The notes under the pieces are model-generated. The model did no database searches and had not been told where the DNA came from. It was given only the letters and a program-made list of their open reading frames with translations. Shown here piece after piece: positions 1 through 12,044 of a stretch of DNA of 64,000 bases (position 1 is its first letter; each line of letters starts with the position of its first letter). The position numbers and the translations under genes were made by a program. Origin of the DNA: Bagarius yarrelli (taxonomy: Eukaryota > Chordata > Actinopteri > Siluriformes > Sisoridae); the NCBI GenBank assembly GCA_005784505.1, contig VCAZ01000221.1:137501-201500 (forward strand), in the 5' to 3' direction.

Positions 1-560
1 GGTGTGGTTGTAGTTTAGTTGTCTTAGGTGTTGGAGTTGTTTTAGATGTCAATGTTCTACCATAGTTGTTGTAGGTGTTGATGTAGTATTACTGCTGTTG
101 GTGTTAGAGTTGTTGTAGGTGTTAATGTTTACATAGATGTTGTGGGTTGTTGTTGTTGGGTGTTGTAGGTGTTAATGTTGTACAATAGATGTTGTAGGTG
201 TTGGGGTTGTTGTAGGTGTTAATGTTGTATCATAGATGTTGTAGGTGTTGGAGTTGGGTTGTGTAGGTGTTTAATGTTGTACAATAGATGTTGTTGTAGG
301 TGTTTGGGGGTTGTTTGTAGGTGTTAATGTTGTACAATAGATGTAGGTGTTGGGGTTGTTGTAGGTGTTAATGTTGTATCATAGATGTTGTAGGTGTTGG
401 AGTTGTTGGTGTATTTGTTGGTGCTATATTTGTGCATGTTATTATACTAGCAGGTGTAGTTGTTAGTGTTTATATTGTTGTAGATGTAGGTGTTGGTGTA
501 GTTCTGGATGTTGTTTTAGACGGTGTATTTGCTGTTGTTTTATTTTTGCATGTTAATAAA
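1..560. repeat. degenerate GT-rich minisatellite, about 50-bp period
   Basis: Repeating pattern of GTTGTAGGTGTTGGGGTTGT followed by TGTAGGTGTTAATGTTGTA and CAATAGATG. The TTAATGTTGTA landmark recurs near 123, 173, 220, 272, 324 and 369. Copies diverge more and fade by about 560. The left edge is cut by the window. Confidence 0.8.
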
Positions 561-643
561 CTAGCATATTTGAGTGTAGTTGTAGTTGTGATTGTAGTAA
601 TCAACTGCTAAGTTTTTAGGATGTTTTTTAGGATGTTGATACG

Positions 644-718
644 ACATGTGCAGCACAAGACACACCACTAACTCTGTGCAGCAACATGTGCAGCACAAGA
701 CACACCACTAACTCTGTC
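644..718. repeat. 40-bp direct tandem duplication
   Basis: The segment starting ACATGTGCAGCACAAGAC at 644 recurs at 684 with about 34 identical bases in each copy. A recent small duplication with no gene context. Confidence 0.85.
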
Positions 719-1938
719 CAGATGAGACAAAGCGTCTCTTCCCAGCTTCTGGATCTCAGCCCCAGTGGACGTTGCCAAGCGTGTGATGAGGGCCAACAAC
801 AGGACATGCCAACTAAAGAAGGTGCAAGCGATAAGCCGCATATCTCCTGGACAGACGGATGTCTCAGAAGGGCTGTATTCTGTCTCTTTCAGCATAATGA
901 CAGAAACAATAGTGCTGTCACTAAAACACCATCTGCCATTTACCTACACACCTTCCTCCAAGGACACATGCTCATGCACAGAAAGACGTGTGTTAGGCTT
1001 CATGTCGCTTCTTATACATATATTTTATTCCCATTTCTTCCTATCCATCTTTATCACCATAAAAGGCAGGCTTTCCACTAGACTGTGATTTGATTGTTTG
1101 GTCACAATAGTATTCGTTGAGGTGAGGACGTCTGGGGTGCAGTCGGGGTTCCAGTTTATCCCACAGTGGGATTGAGTCATAGTCGGGACTTTGTACAGGA
1201 CATCTGAGTTCCTCCAATCTAAAACATCCAGAACAAAGCATGTCTTTATGGAGATCAGGGGTTTTGGGCACAGGGACATAAAGTAAAGAATAATGGACGT
1301 TCTAGACAATGGTGTAAATCAGAATTTGTGGAGTCGTTTGGGAAAGACACACTAATATGGGTGTGCTGATACACTGATCGAAGGCTGTGAAGAGATTCAG
1401 GAGACATACAATGAAAAATTCAAGTCAATACCCAAGCGAGATAAAAAAAAAAAAACCCTCACTCAGAGGAGTACTTAGCCAAGGTCAAAGTGGGAGTCTC
1501 TAACTCAATAATATGTTGAGGGCGATATAATCAGAAGGAGACAAGCAGTTGTTAGAGGTCCCTGTATGCTGGGAAGAATGAGTCAATCTATCTAGTGACA
1601 GGACAATTCCACCATCGGCTTCTCCTCCAGGGCTCGAGATGACAGCTTTCTACACTGCTCCGCCGCTCCGTTCCACCTTCAGGAGCCATTGTTCAGATCA
1701 GGCCTTCAAAAAAATAAAAAAGGAAGAAAAATGATCTTTTGGAGCATTTTGCCTCTTTAAGATGCATTAAGGATCCCGCTAGCTAAAAGCAAAAATAAAT
1801 AACTGCTTCTTCTTCTTCTTTGTTCTCTACGATGGACTCTGTCCCACACAAGATTTTGAGGCGGAAAACAAAAAAGCGTGTTACCAAAACCCGACTCTAA
1901 TCAATGCATCCGCACATCTGATATTCCATCAGCTCCGT
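719..1938. other. intergenic stretch, nothing recognised
   Basis: No reading frame with convincing coding character and no recognised repeat apart from short A runs. Confidence 0.5.
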
Positions 1939-2021
1939 GTTGCGATGCTGAGTATATTTAGCGCCGGTCATGTATACCGTTAATATACATGGCAGGCGCT
2001 AAATATACTCAGCATCGCAAC
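1939..2021. other. long perfect hairpin (inverted repeat)
   Basis: Arms 1939-1965 and 1995-2021 are exact reverse complements over 27 bases. A second inner pair, 1969-1976 and 1984-1991 (CATGTATA / TATACATG), extends the stem, leaving a 7-base loop. The predicted structure is a nearly continuous stem of about 38 pairs. It has the size of a pre-miRNA or a short fold-back MITE. No known miRNA was recognised. Confidence 0.85.
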
Positions 2022-2209
2022 TTCGGAAGGAAAGAAGAAACAGTGTTGCGTGTGTTCATTTCTCCTTCAACATCATACGTCGTATGTCCCTGTTGACCCC
2101 AGACATATTTTAGAGCCATTTACAATGTAAAAATGTATACAATTAAAGAAATGCTAAATTGTCTAAGCAGTATGACATTTTTATGAAAGCTATGTCAAAC
2201 ACAAACCCA

Positions 2210-2430
2210 TACTGGGGGCAGGGGCAGTGGGGCTCAAATGTTTAAGACGCTGTGTTTTTGACTGGAAGACCAGAAAGATCTGGGTTCAGGACTCACTGCT
2301 GTCAAGTTTGCCACTGTTGCCCTTGACCCTTCCTGCTCTAGGGGCACTGTATCATAACTGACCTTGTGCCCGGACCCCTTATTACTGCTTTATGACATAC
2401 TGCTTACGGTTGCCTTTTGACATCTGATTG
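2210..2430 (+). mobile_element. tRNA-derived SINE, diverged (family 2)
   Basis: GGGCAGTGGGGCTCAAATG..TTAAG and GGGTTCAGGACTC resemble the A and B boxes of a tRNA-type pol III promoter. It aligns in order with the copy at 11475, including the 'gccactgttgc' and 'gtatcata' segments. Confidence 0.6.
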
Positions 2431-3628
2431 TACAGTATGTCTGGTTTAAAAGTTTAAAGTTGTGTTTGCTTTTTGGCTCATGATTGCTTTGTGACCGCTT
2501 ATGGCTTCGATATGCCAATTATAGACTGCTTTATGACAGCTCTATGATGGCTGATGACTTTGAAGTAATAAAAGCTATGGCTAAAATTGCAACCAAAATT
2601 TTCTTCTCATTTGTATTTTTGCCAGATCTTTTCAACTTCATTTATATTCCATCAAGTCCATTTTGAAAACTCTGTTGACTCCTGATGACCCTCACAAGAA
2701 CCATCAAGAGCGATCACAAATAACCAGGATTGTCTTGTTGACTCGAAGCCCTTAAACAGGTGCTGAACGGCTGGAATGCCGGCTCTCGTCGGACACAATT
2801 ATTGGTGGAGTGGCTGTGAGAAACTTCATGCCCTTGAGAGTGAAGAGGACATATCAGGTGTGCCTGTAGGGCCCTGATAAGACCAATAAAGTCAGCTCCA
2901 TTCATCCTTGCAGGACTGTGCCGAGCCTTTATCGCTGCCTTTTCCGTCAATATTCCCCTGACTGACCACATAAACCAAATGATTGGCATCAAAGGCTAAC
3001 GGCAGGAATGACGAGGCAATGGATCTTGTCGAGAGTGAAAAGACAGAATGAGAGGAGAGAAACAGAGGGAGAGTCGAGGGGGGGGGGGTTCTCAGCGGTG
3101 GTATGCTGATGAGTTAGTGTCTGTTTGAGACAGAGTGAGAGAGTGAAAGAGAAAGATGTGACGTGATGTCACTGCAGCCTTCAGCTCAAAATGACAATAG
3201 GGAAGGAAAAAAAACCCAACACTACCTCCGGGTTTAAAGTGTGTGTTAGAGCTTAGCTCTTGTGGCGCATTAGCATATCAACTCTCAAAAATGCCTCAAC
3301 CGCTGTGACTACACCTTTCCTCGGATAGAATTATTTTTTTAGCTAGTAGTATCTCTGAAACAGCTCGTCCTCTCAGCTGTCAGCCTACGAAATTTTGATT
3401 TTTAATACCTAATAACAATTTACAAAAAATGTATATTTTAGTGTTATAAACAGTACCTCATTATATATACAGTATATAATACACCTCTGCCTTACACTGC
3501 TGCTATTGTATCCTCTGTCTGTATACACACCAATTCTCTATACATAAAAACAAGCGGTACCGAAAAGTTTCTAGACATGCCAACAGATGGCAGCACAAGG
3601 CTGTGCCATCAGTTGCAGTGTCTCCAAA

Positions 3629-3630
<2 letters not shown>
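2431..3630. other. intergenic stretch, nothing recognised
   Basis: Contains only short G and A runs and AT-rich patches. No coding exon or RNA gene was recognised. Confidence 0.5.

Positions 3631-3668
<38 letters not shown>
3631..3668. repeat. (TA)19 microsatellite
   Basis: Uninterrupted TA dinucleotides, followed by a short CA tail. Confidence 0.95.
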
Positions 3669-3677
<9 letters not shown>

Positions 3678-3841
3678 ATTACTCTTTGCAATTCCAGTTA
3701 CATGCTAACTTGCAGTTTATCAACTCCGTACTTGACTTTGCACGATGACAAATTTGAGTCCAATCTAATCCAATTTAATCTGGCATTTACCGTTATCAAA
3801 GGTCTCTGTTACAGAGTGTCTTGAATTTATATCGTTTTCAA

Positions 3842-3932
3842 TCAATTAAGGGAATTGCTCAGGGGCCCAGCAGTGGGAACTGAACCTACAATCTACCAAT
3901 TAGCAGTCTATCACTGCAACCACTGGGCTACG
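3842..3932 (-). mobile_element. SINE fragment (family 1), reverse orientation
   Basis: Reads, in reverse, the TGGTTRCAGTGATAGACTGC..TTGTAGGTTCAGTTCCCA and GGGCCCCTGAGCAATTCCCTTAA parts of the SINE seen more fully at 10712 and 48487. Confidence 0.6.
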
Positions 3933-4413
3933 AGTAATCTAATCTAACCTTTAGTTAAAATTTGCTAAAGTAAAAAAAAGTGCTAATTTTAAACTAGCAA
4001 GCTGATATAGATTACTGTCAATTTTAACATTAGTCATTGTTTGGATCTGTTAGCTTTTTACATCCTTTAAAATATTTCAGACAAAAATCAAGCAAAAACT
4101 TTAGCTAACATACAGTTAAAACTAGATTAAAACTAGATTAACCGATTAGCATATTGAACCGATTTGTCATTTTCTGCACCAGTTACGTCTGTCACAGCTT
4201 TCCATGTTTCATTTCCTTCCAGCACTTGTTTTCTTTTTCTCTGTTAGCCTGAAGACATCTCCTGCTTTTTGTCCTGCAGGTACGCCTCTGGATACAGACA
4301 GATTTTTATATGAAGTGGGTGTCAGATATCTGTCTACTGCGCTAGAATTCATATGTTCCGTGTTCCTTTACTGACACAGACTTTTAAAATTAACAATATT
4401 TTGTGTGATAATC

Positions 4414-4438
4414 TTTTTTTTTTTTTTTTTTTTTTTTT
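4414..4438. repeat. poly-T tract
   Basis: Run of about 25 T; possibly the reverse of an old retroelement poly-A tail, but no element was recognised beside it. Confidence 0.9.
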
Positions 4439-5029
4439 ACATTTTAGGGATGGCTAGTATTTTTAGCATGGTGATAGCACTTAGCATCACCTTTGAGATG
4501 TAGGTCAATGGTTTGGGTGGTGTTTGTAAAAACGTACCTTTGCATGATGGATGACACGGAATATGCTAACAATTAGTTGTTTTGTATCTTATATCGATAG
4601 TGACGTTTATTTATCTGAGAACAGAATCCAAGTTTGTTTATTTAGATCAGATGCTAACCGTTTGGCTGAAATTAACGTTATCTATTATAGATGATGACCT
4701 CACGAAGCTTTGACTGAGTTCACCCTGTTTCCACTGGATGGCGACGTCTATTCCATAATTGGGCGACAGATGGTCTTCGTGTCATCATGTAGTGCAACCT
4801 AATTTCCCCATGTCATCTTGGCACGGCTTCCCACCGAAGCCGAGAGCACCTACAGCATAAGAGACAAACACACAGTTGGCTGTTTGCCCGAGACTAAAAG
4901 TAGACGTTTTTATAAACTGATGGCTTGAAATAGATTCCATTTTTATATAATATATATTTATAAATGCATATTATTTACTCATATACAAGTATAATCCCTG
5001 AATATGTCATTTTATAATCTGTGGGAATG

Positions 5030-6110
5030 GATTTGCTAGCTAAAGTTAGCATTGATCATAAGCAATGTTTAACACGATAACTTAAATCCTGTCAGATTAG
5101 CTTGTGTCAAACAGCTAGCTAGTATTAGCACAGTGGATTAGCCACATTTAACAATATAATCAACAATCCTTTCAGGAGTTTGTTTATATTTGCTTTTTTT
5201 TTTTTTTTTTCCAACCAGCTAGCTAGTGCTAGCACTAAATATAGCGATATTTATCAAAATTACTGACAATTATTTTATTTGTTCTGACTTAATCAGATAG
5301 ACAGTGTCAGTATTTCATATTAGCAAAATGTTTAAATATAAATTCTTTCAGAAATTCTGTCAGATTATCTTACTTTCAACCAGCAAGCTAGTCTTAGCAT
5401 TAAATTCTAGCCTTTTTTTTATTAAAATAACTTAAAAATCCGCTCATTAATTAGTGTTCATTTTTTTTCTTCTTAAAAATCCTGTCAGATTACCTCAGTT
5501 TTTTTAACCTGCTGTCGAGTGTTAGCACTGAATATTAGTGACATTTATAAATACAACATAAAAATATTTGCAGAAAATTCCTCCCAGAAGCTAGTGTTAG
5601 CACTGGATTTTAGCAATGTTTACAAATGGAACTTATAATTTAATATCATTTACAAATCCTGTCAGATGGGCTCATTTTTCAACAAGCTAGCGAGACCTAG
5701 CAATAAGTATTAGCAATGTTTATTCATAAAACTCATAGATTCCCTTAGACATCCTGTCAGATTAGCTAGCTACTCAGTGCTAAATATTATCAACATTTTT
5801 TAATATAATTTATAAATCCTGTCAGCTCATTTTTTTAACTAGCTAGCGAGATTTAGCACTACGTATTAGCAATATTGATCACCGTGAAAAAAATTTCCTG
5901 TCAGGTTTGTTTGTTTTAATCAAATAGCTTATGCTAGTGCTCAGTATTAGCAAAATTAATGTCACTTTAAAATCCTCTCAGGAATCCTGTCAGATTAGTT
6001 CATTTATCATTCGTCTAGCTAATGTTAGCATTTACCAATCAACAATTGCCAAAACAATTGATAAATCTCGTGAGGAATCCCGTCAGATTTGCTCCTGAGA
6101 ACACAATATT
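5030..6110. repeat. degenerate TTAGC-rich satellite-like repeat
   Basis: The pattern CCTGTCAGATTAGCT, then CAGCTAGCTAGTGTTAGCAC, then TAAATATTAGCAATGTTTAT recurs. CTGTCAG landmarks fall near 5090, 5358, 5480, 5658, 5754, 5820, 5897, 5988 and 6081, a spacing of roughly 65-135 bases. Copies are heavily diverged with indels. Similar wording continues more loosely at 4000-5000. Confidence 0.7.
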
Positions 6111-6829
6111 GACATAAACCTGAACTTCTCTTAGCTTTCCTCTGTTTCTCAGGAGCAGGTTCAGCCTTTAGACTTTACTGTAAGCTCGTTCTCATCGGTG
6201 AGACGCAGGAGTGCTGAAATGTCAGCGTCTAGTCGAGTGTTTCAGGAGAAACCGGGACGTGGGCGCCTGCCACACAGAGTTACTGTTTCAGCAGGTCACC
6301 GTCAGTCCTCCTGCCTCCGGCTTCACCGCTATTCTGAGGAAGCGTGACCTATATCCTGCTGCCAGAAAAGCGGTCGTGCCAGGGCCAAGCGGCGACGTCG
6401 GCTCACACTCGGCGAGATCCAGTGACAAGCGCAAAACACCGCCGTCGTCTTGAAGCTCAGAGCGAATTTTCTGAAACCAGGAGACAAAAAAGGTTAAAAA
6501 AGTCTTTTTCAATTCCACACTAAACTGATAAATTATGCTAAATATGTATGCTAAAATTTAGCATAAAGATCATTAGCTTGATTTTGTCGAGAGGAAAAAT
6601 CAGTTTAGCATATTAACAAAATGTATTAATTATTCAATCGTCTGCACCAGTTAGACCTGTTGTCGATCCTAATCCTTTTCTAAACTAACATGCTAGCTAA
6701 TTTAGCACTTTAATTAGCATTGTTAGCGTTGTTGAAGCTAAAATATTTGCATAATATAACAAAACAAGAATTACATTAGCATACTTGTGGGTGCTACAGA
6801 TTCCTTAAGGGTTTCCCGGGTTATTGAAT
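6111..6829. other. intergenic stretch with a GC-richer core
   Basis: 6190-6450 is richer in CpG than its surroundings and could be an old regulatory or exonic remnant. No protein homology was recognised in any frame, so no gene is called. Confidence 0.35.
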
Positions 6830-7421
6830 GGGGATGGATGGATGTATGGATGGATGTATGGATGGATGGATGGAAGATGAATGGATGGATGGATGGATGG
6901 ATGGATGGATGAATAGATGGATAGATGAATAGATGGATGGATGGATGGATGGATGGATGGATGAATAGATAGAGAGATGGATAGATGGATAGATGAATAG
7001 ATGGATGGATGGATGGATGGATGAATAGATAGAGAGATGGATAGATGGATAGATGGATAGATGGATGGATGGATGGATGGATGGATGGATGGATGGATGG
7101 AGATCTAGAGATGGAGATGGATAGATGAATAGATGGATAGATGAATGATGGATGGATGGATGGATGGATGGATGGATGGATGAATAGATAGAGAGATGGA
7201 TAGATGAATAGATGGATAGATGAATAGATGAATAGATGGATGGATGGATGGATGGATGGATGGGATGGATGAATAGATAGAGAGATGGATGGATGGATGG
7301 ATGGATGGATGGATAGAGAGATGGATAGATGGATGGATGGATAGATGGATAGATGGATAGATGATAGATGGATGGATGGATTGGATGAATAGATAGAGAG
7401 ATGGATAGATGGATGGATGGA
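6830..7421. repeat. GATG tetranucleotide array with nested longer units
   Basis: About 590 bases of (GATG)n broken by GAATAGATAGAGAGATGGATA segments that recur as a higher-order pattern. Open frames reading Ser-Ile-His-Pro repeats on the minus strand are by-products of the tetranucleotide. Confidence 0.95.
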
Positions 7422-8589
7422 TGTTTCAGGTAAAAACACAATTTTTCCACTTTAAATAACAAAACAAAAAATAAGAGTATTATTTTCTTTTTCTTCTTCT
7501 TAACTGTGAAAATTTTTTTTTTTCTGGTAACTGGTTGATTTTACGACTCTGAGCTGGTGCCTAACTCGACTCTAAACTACACTAACTTTTCTTGCATAAA
7601 TACTGGCAGCTTTGGTATGGTATATCCCGACCACCATAGGGACTGCCGGTAACATGGAAACGGGCCATTCATCCGATGCTTTTACTCTTTTTTTTACAAG
7701 AATCAACTACACAAACTTTACATCACATAACTTTTCCAGTGCCGACACTGTCGGGACCGATTCCGTTGTGACTCGTACCCGTTATCCTTCGTCCTGTTTC
7801 TGTTGTGAACTTATGTTTGCTTTTTAGATGTCATTGTGTTGTGCACTTCTGGGCTACCGTACTTTTGTTTCCCTTTATTTCTTCTCTATAAACAACTTGG
7901 ACTCTATAAACAGCTTGAGGTCCTTCACTCCAGATCATTACCCATTCGTCGAGAGCTGTCACAACTTGTAATTGACACTCACACTCCACACTCCCGCCAC
8001 TTTACTCGTGCCCCTGATCGCTGGAGGAACTTTCCCGCCGTTTCAAAGACATCATTTAAATTCTCTAAACATAGTCGGTGTGGAAACCTGAATGGGCGGT
8101 CATCAATCACGCAGTGGGTTAGCAGCGCTCAGCGGGCTGTAAGGGGATGGGGAATGGTGTCTTTACCTTTAATCCCCAGCTGGCACTCAGCGGCACGGGT
8201 AGCGATTATGCTCAGGGACTCCGGCGCTCATAAATAAGTCGAGGAATCCTGCTGAGCGGCGGCGTGAAAGGCGGCTGGCTCGAAAAAACGTTCGGCAGAT
8301 TAGACCGTCTGCCTTTTAGCAGAGTATAAAAACTCGTCAGGCGGAGATACCGTCTATTCTGAGCATCGTTATGTACCAAGCGCCAGAGCGTAGGTTCTCG
8401 CTTTTGTCTCAATTAAATTATATCCATACAAATATAGATTTGGGCAATACAACACAACCCATGTGCATGTTTTGAATACATTTACAGCATTTGGGTGCTT
8501 TTACTGCTGTAGCAGACCTATTTTTTTTCTTTCTGTTGTACTAAAGTGCTGAGGAACATCATCATCGTGTGATTTATTCGTATGATGAT
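7422..8589. other. intergenic stretch, nothing recognised
   Basis: Moderately CpG-containing between 7980 and 8400, without recognisable exons, RNA genes or repeats. Confidence 0.45.
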
Positions 8590-8796
8590 GTGGTGGCTCA
8601 TATTTAAGGTGTTTGGATACCAACCTGGAGATTGTGGTTATCCAGAGCGACTTACATTTATCTCTTTTATACAACTGAGCAATTGGGCGTTAAGGGCCTT
8701 ACTCAAGGGGCCCAACAGTGGTGGCTTGGTGGAGCTGGAAATCAAACCCACAATCTTCGGGTTGGTAGTCCAACCCCTTAACCATGAGCCACCACT
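8590..8796. mobile_element. fold-back pair of SINE (family 1) ends
   Basis: 8590-8637 reads the 5' SINE end in plus orientation (GTGGCTCATATTTAAGG onwards), immediately followed at 8638-8796 by a near-complete SINE in minus orientation that begins with its 3' part (TTATCCAGAGCGACTTACAT). The outer 45 bases on both sides are inverted copies of each other. Confidence 0.7.
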
Positions 8797-9657
8797 TCCC
8801 CCACATCATCATCATATGAATAAATTATGTGATAATGTTCCTCATCATTTTAGTAGAACAGAAAGAATAAAATCAGTAAAAGAACCCAAAAACACAGCAA
8901 ATGTTGATCGTTCCTTGACGGTTTAACCAAAAAAAAAAAAACTGAATCGAAATTTCTGGAACGATTTAATCAACAGCTTCCTGAAGGACCTTTTACTGTT
9001 TCACTAATTACTGCTCACACCAAGGGCACTTTCAACACCATGCTTTTTTCTCCACGGTTTATTCTGCTAACACACACTTGTATGTGTATGTGTGTGTAAG
9101 TCACCTGAGACGTGAAATCGCTTTGTTAGAGCTTAGCAGCGGTGGAAGCCAAAGGAAGGTCAAGCAAACATGCAGGGTCACCTGATCAGAATCTATAGCT
9201 ACATCGCGAAGGTAAACAGATGGAGGTCAAAACCGGGAAAAAACTCAACAAAATGAACGAATTATAGTCTTTTTTTTATTATTATCCAAAGAGAAAAAAT
9301 ATGTTTAACTGATTTTCCTACAGAAAAGAATTATAATACACCAAACTTAAAAACCGGTCTACAGAACACATACCGTCGCTTTAAGTTCACACCGATATAA
9401 AACCCAAACCTTAGCGATAAAAAAATACTTAATAAATACTTGATCAGGCCGTGAATTTCTGCTGGTGCTTCAGAGGATAGACGGAAGCGCCAGGCGGGCG
9501 GCTTGAGATACATATTTATGAGCATTAATATACGAGTCACGGCTGATTCGCCGCTCGCCAGATTAAAATATGTCATTGTCTTTGTCAGTCTTGGCTTCTC
9601 TCTCGAGACGGCAGCTGGTTATTAACACTACAGTTTGTACACTCACTGGAGTTAACA

Positions 9658-9688
9658 AACACACACACACACACACACCAAAACACAC
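9658..9688. repeat. CA microsatellite
   Basis: CA dinucleotide run with one interruption. Confidence 0.9.
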
Positions 9689-9954
9689 ACAGACCAGAAT
9701 CCGTGTCTACGCTCTCAGAGTTCACGCACATAAGTAAGACAAAATGGTTGAGGCGGTTGCCTGGCAACAGGAGCAGCGAGATGCACAATTTTGCTACTTA
9801 GGGTAAGTGTTGAGTGGGTGGAGTAAAAAAAAAAAATCGATAAAAATGTTTTTTCAGTGATTTTATTATTATTATTTTTAAATAGAATGTTGTTTGGCAG
9901 TTGAAAGTATTTGCACCCCTTAAAGTATTTACCTGAGGGGGTCGGCAACCTTTC

Positions 9955-10021
9955 CATTTCCACTTACATTCATCTGTTTTATACATCTGAGCAAATGGGG
10001 GTTAAGGGTCTTCCTCAGGGG
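9955..10021 (-). mobile_element. SINE fragment (family 1), 3' part
   Basis: Contains the reverse of the tail region: CCACTTACATTCATCTG, then TATACATCTGAGCAAATG and GGGGTTAAGGGTCTTCCTC. Confidence 0.55.
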
Positions 10022-10711
10022 AAGTCTTTCTCACAGAACTAATTTGTGTACCAAAAAGTAATTTTTAAAACATTAAAGGTGTAAAAAGTCATTATTTATT
10101 TATTTTTTTTAAGTTTTTTTTCTTTGGTGCAAAAGGAATAAAACTCAACAATAGGGTTTGTCATTGTAACTCAATAGTTTTTCCCTTAAACACACCACAT
10201 TTCTTGTGCCAGCAATAATCCTCTCTTTCTCCTTTTACAATAAGGCATGGACGATATGTCTTCACACGCGTGATTGTCTCTGCTCGTGAGAAACATGTCA
10301 AAAGTTCATAACAAATGTCTCATTCTTGATGTTTACCTGGGAAAAAAAAATCAATAAAAATAATCAAGAGCTCCACTGACTGGGTTTTATTGACACAATC
10401 TTTTCTCATCCAAAGACTAATTCCGTGCCTGGGTGTCTGCGCCAGAGGAAATGAAGTCATTTATAACCCCGACACCAGTTCAGAGGCTCCGTGGGTTCAG
10501 CTTAAAACAAAAAGAAATCAGGGCTTCAGTTTAAGCATCTGGAACCGGTAATGTGGGTTTTTTTATTAGAAAAACTGAACTGGATCATGTTTTTTGTTTA
10601 GTGCAATAAAAATAGTAAAAATGAGGGGATTTTTAGTTTTTTTTCTAATTATAATTGTAAATAATTAAATTCCCCACTTAAATTAAAAAAGTAATTTACC
10701 AGTTGTGGGAA

Positions 10712-10856
10712 AGTGGTGGCTTATGGTTAAGGTGTTGGACTATCAACTCGAAGATTGGGGTTTCGATTCCCAGCGCCACCACCACTGGGCCCCTGAGCAA
10801 GGCCCTTAACCCCCAATTGCTTAGTTGTATAAATGTAAGTTGGTCTGGATAAAAGA
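10712..10856 (+). mobile_element. tRNA-derived SINE (family 1)
   Basis: GTGGTGGCTTATGGTTAAGG (box A-like), GGGTTTCGATTCCCAG (box B-like), then GGGCCCCTGAGCAAGGCCC and TTAGTTGTATAAATGTAAGT. This is the cleanest copy of the most abundant SINE in the window. Confidence 0.75.
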
Positions 10857-11374
10857 TAATAATAACTAAAATAATATTAATAATGATTTTACATTTTACA
10901 ACCATAATGATGTATATTTATATTAACCATAATATTTATAATAAGCATTATTTTTTAATATTATATAATTTTATTAATTAATTAATTTATGATAACTAGA
11001 ATAGTTGGGTTAGGGTTCACTGTCACATGTACACTGACTTATAAACCATATTTGTTTTTGCAGTTCAGGGGATTTTCCACTAGGGGGCATTAAACATTTC
11101 ATCATCAGGATTTAATCCCACAGGCAGACCCCCTAAAGGTCAACAAACAGCGGATGAGGTTATTAAACACACTGAAGGAGAGTTTACATTCATTATAGCA
11201 AATATAAAAAAGTTCATTAGTCGCCAATGAACTTTTATTTCACCCGCGAGGTTCGCAGAGAAACTTACAGTTTTATAGCCTCCACATTTAGATTATTAAA
11301 GTCGTCCACAGATATAATTCACTGGTGTTGTTTTATTCGAAAGGCTATAAAACAGTGGCCACTTAAATGGTCCT

Positions 11375-11470
11375 TCATGCAACAAAAACATCAGACATTA
11401 AAACGATACAGAGATGATTAACATGGCCGCTGCGCAAGGATGACACCAGAATCGTGAAGTGTTACTATAT
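11375..11470 (+). pseudogene. U6 snRNA pseudogene
   Basis: AACGATACAGAGATGATTA, then ACATGGCCGCTGCGCAAGGA and TGACACCAGAATCGTGAAGT follow vertebrate U6 snRNA with scattered substitutions in positions that are nearly invariant in functional U6. The 5' stem region is much more diverged and the T-run terminator is missing; the sequence runs directly into a SINE. A TATAAAA at 11346-11352 lies about 25 bases before the inferred 5' end, where a U6 promoter would have it, but no clear PSE was seen. Function is unlikely. Confidence 0.8.
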
Positions 11471-11472
11471 CG

Positions 11473-11682
11473 CTGGGCAGTGGTGGCTCAAATGGTTAAG
11501 GCGCTGAGTTGTTGATTGAAAGACCAGAAGGGCTTGGGTTCAAGCCCCATTGCCAAGTCCGCCACTGTTGCATTCTTGATCAAGACCCTTAGGAGGGCTG
11601 TATCATATCCGACCCCGACCTTCCAAGGTGGGATATGCGAAGAAAAACATTTCACTACATGGTGTACGTAATAATTTTTGAG
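11473..11682 (+). mobile_element. tRNA-derived SINE (family 2)
   Basis: GGGCAGTGGTGGCTCAAATG..GTTAAG (box A-like), GGGTTCAAGCCCC (box B-like), a body with GCCACTGTTGC and CCGACCTTCCAAGGTGGG, and a tail GAAAAACATTTCACTACATG. It starts two or three bases after the U6 pseudogene and has the same orientation. Confidence 0.75.
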
Positions 11683-12044
11683 GAAGAAAGAAATCCTTAT
11701 TACCTCAACCTGCCAGGTAGGGGCGCTGTTACCTGGCTCTGCTACTTACTTGACGTGATGTCAAGCAAGAAAAATGGACTTATGTCCAAATTCAGATTAC
11801 GCGACTAAGACACACTCCTTTTTCTGCCCTCTGTGCTAAACCGCGCTCACATGGCGTAATTTACCACATTTAGCTAAGTCAGAGTCGCGTGTAGGGAATT
11901 TTACATTTTTGTAAAAATCTGTGCGAGATTTATGACACGACGTGTTTTTCTGCTCGGATTAAACAATCGTTATTTCTGAAACATGTGAACGTGAAATTCA
12001 CTGACGAATTGCTTTGGGGTTTTTTTTCTCTCGGCATGGGGTGA

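Noticed and set aside
6771..7462. Minus-strand open frames of over 200 residues made of Ser-Ile-His-Pro repeats
   Set aside because: They are the translation of the GATG tetranucleotide array and have no other sequence content.
10712..10800. tRNA gene suggested by A-box and B-box-like words
   Set aside because: No cloverleaf can be formed and the sequence continues into a SINE body and tail, so it is a SINE head.
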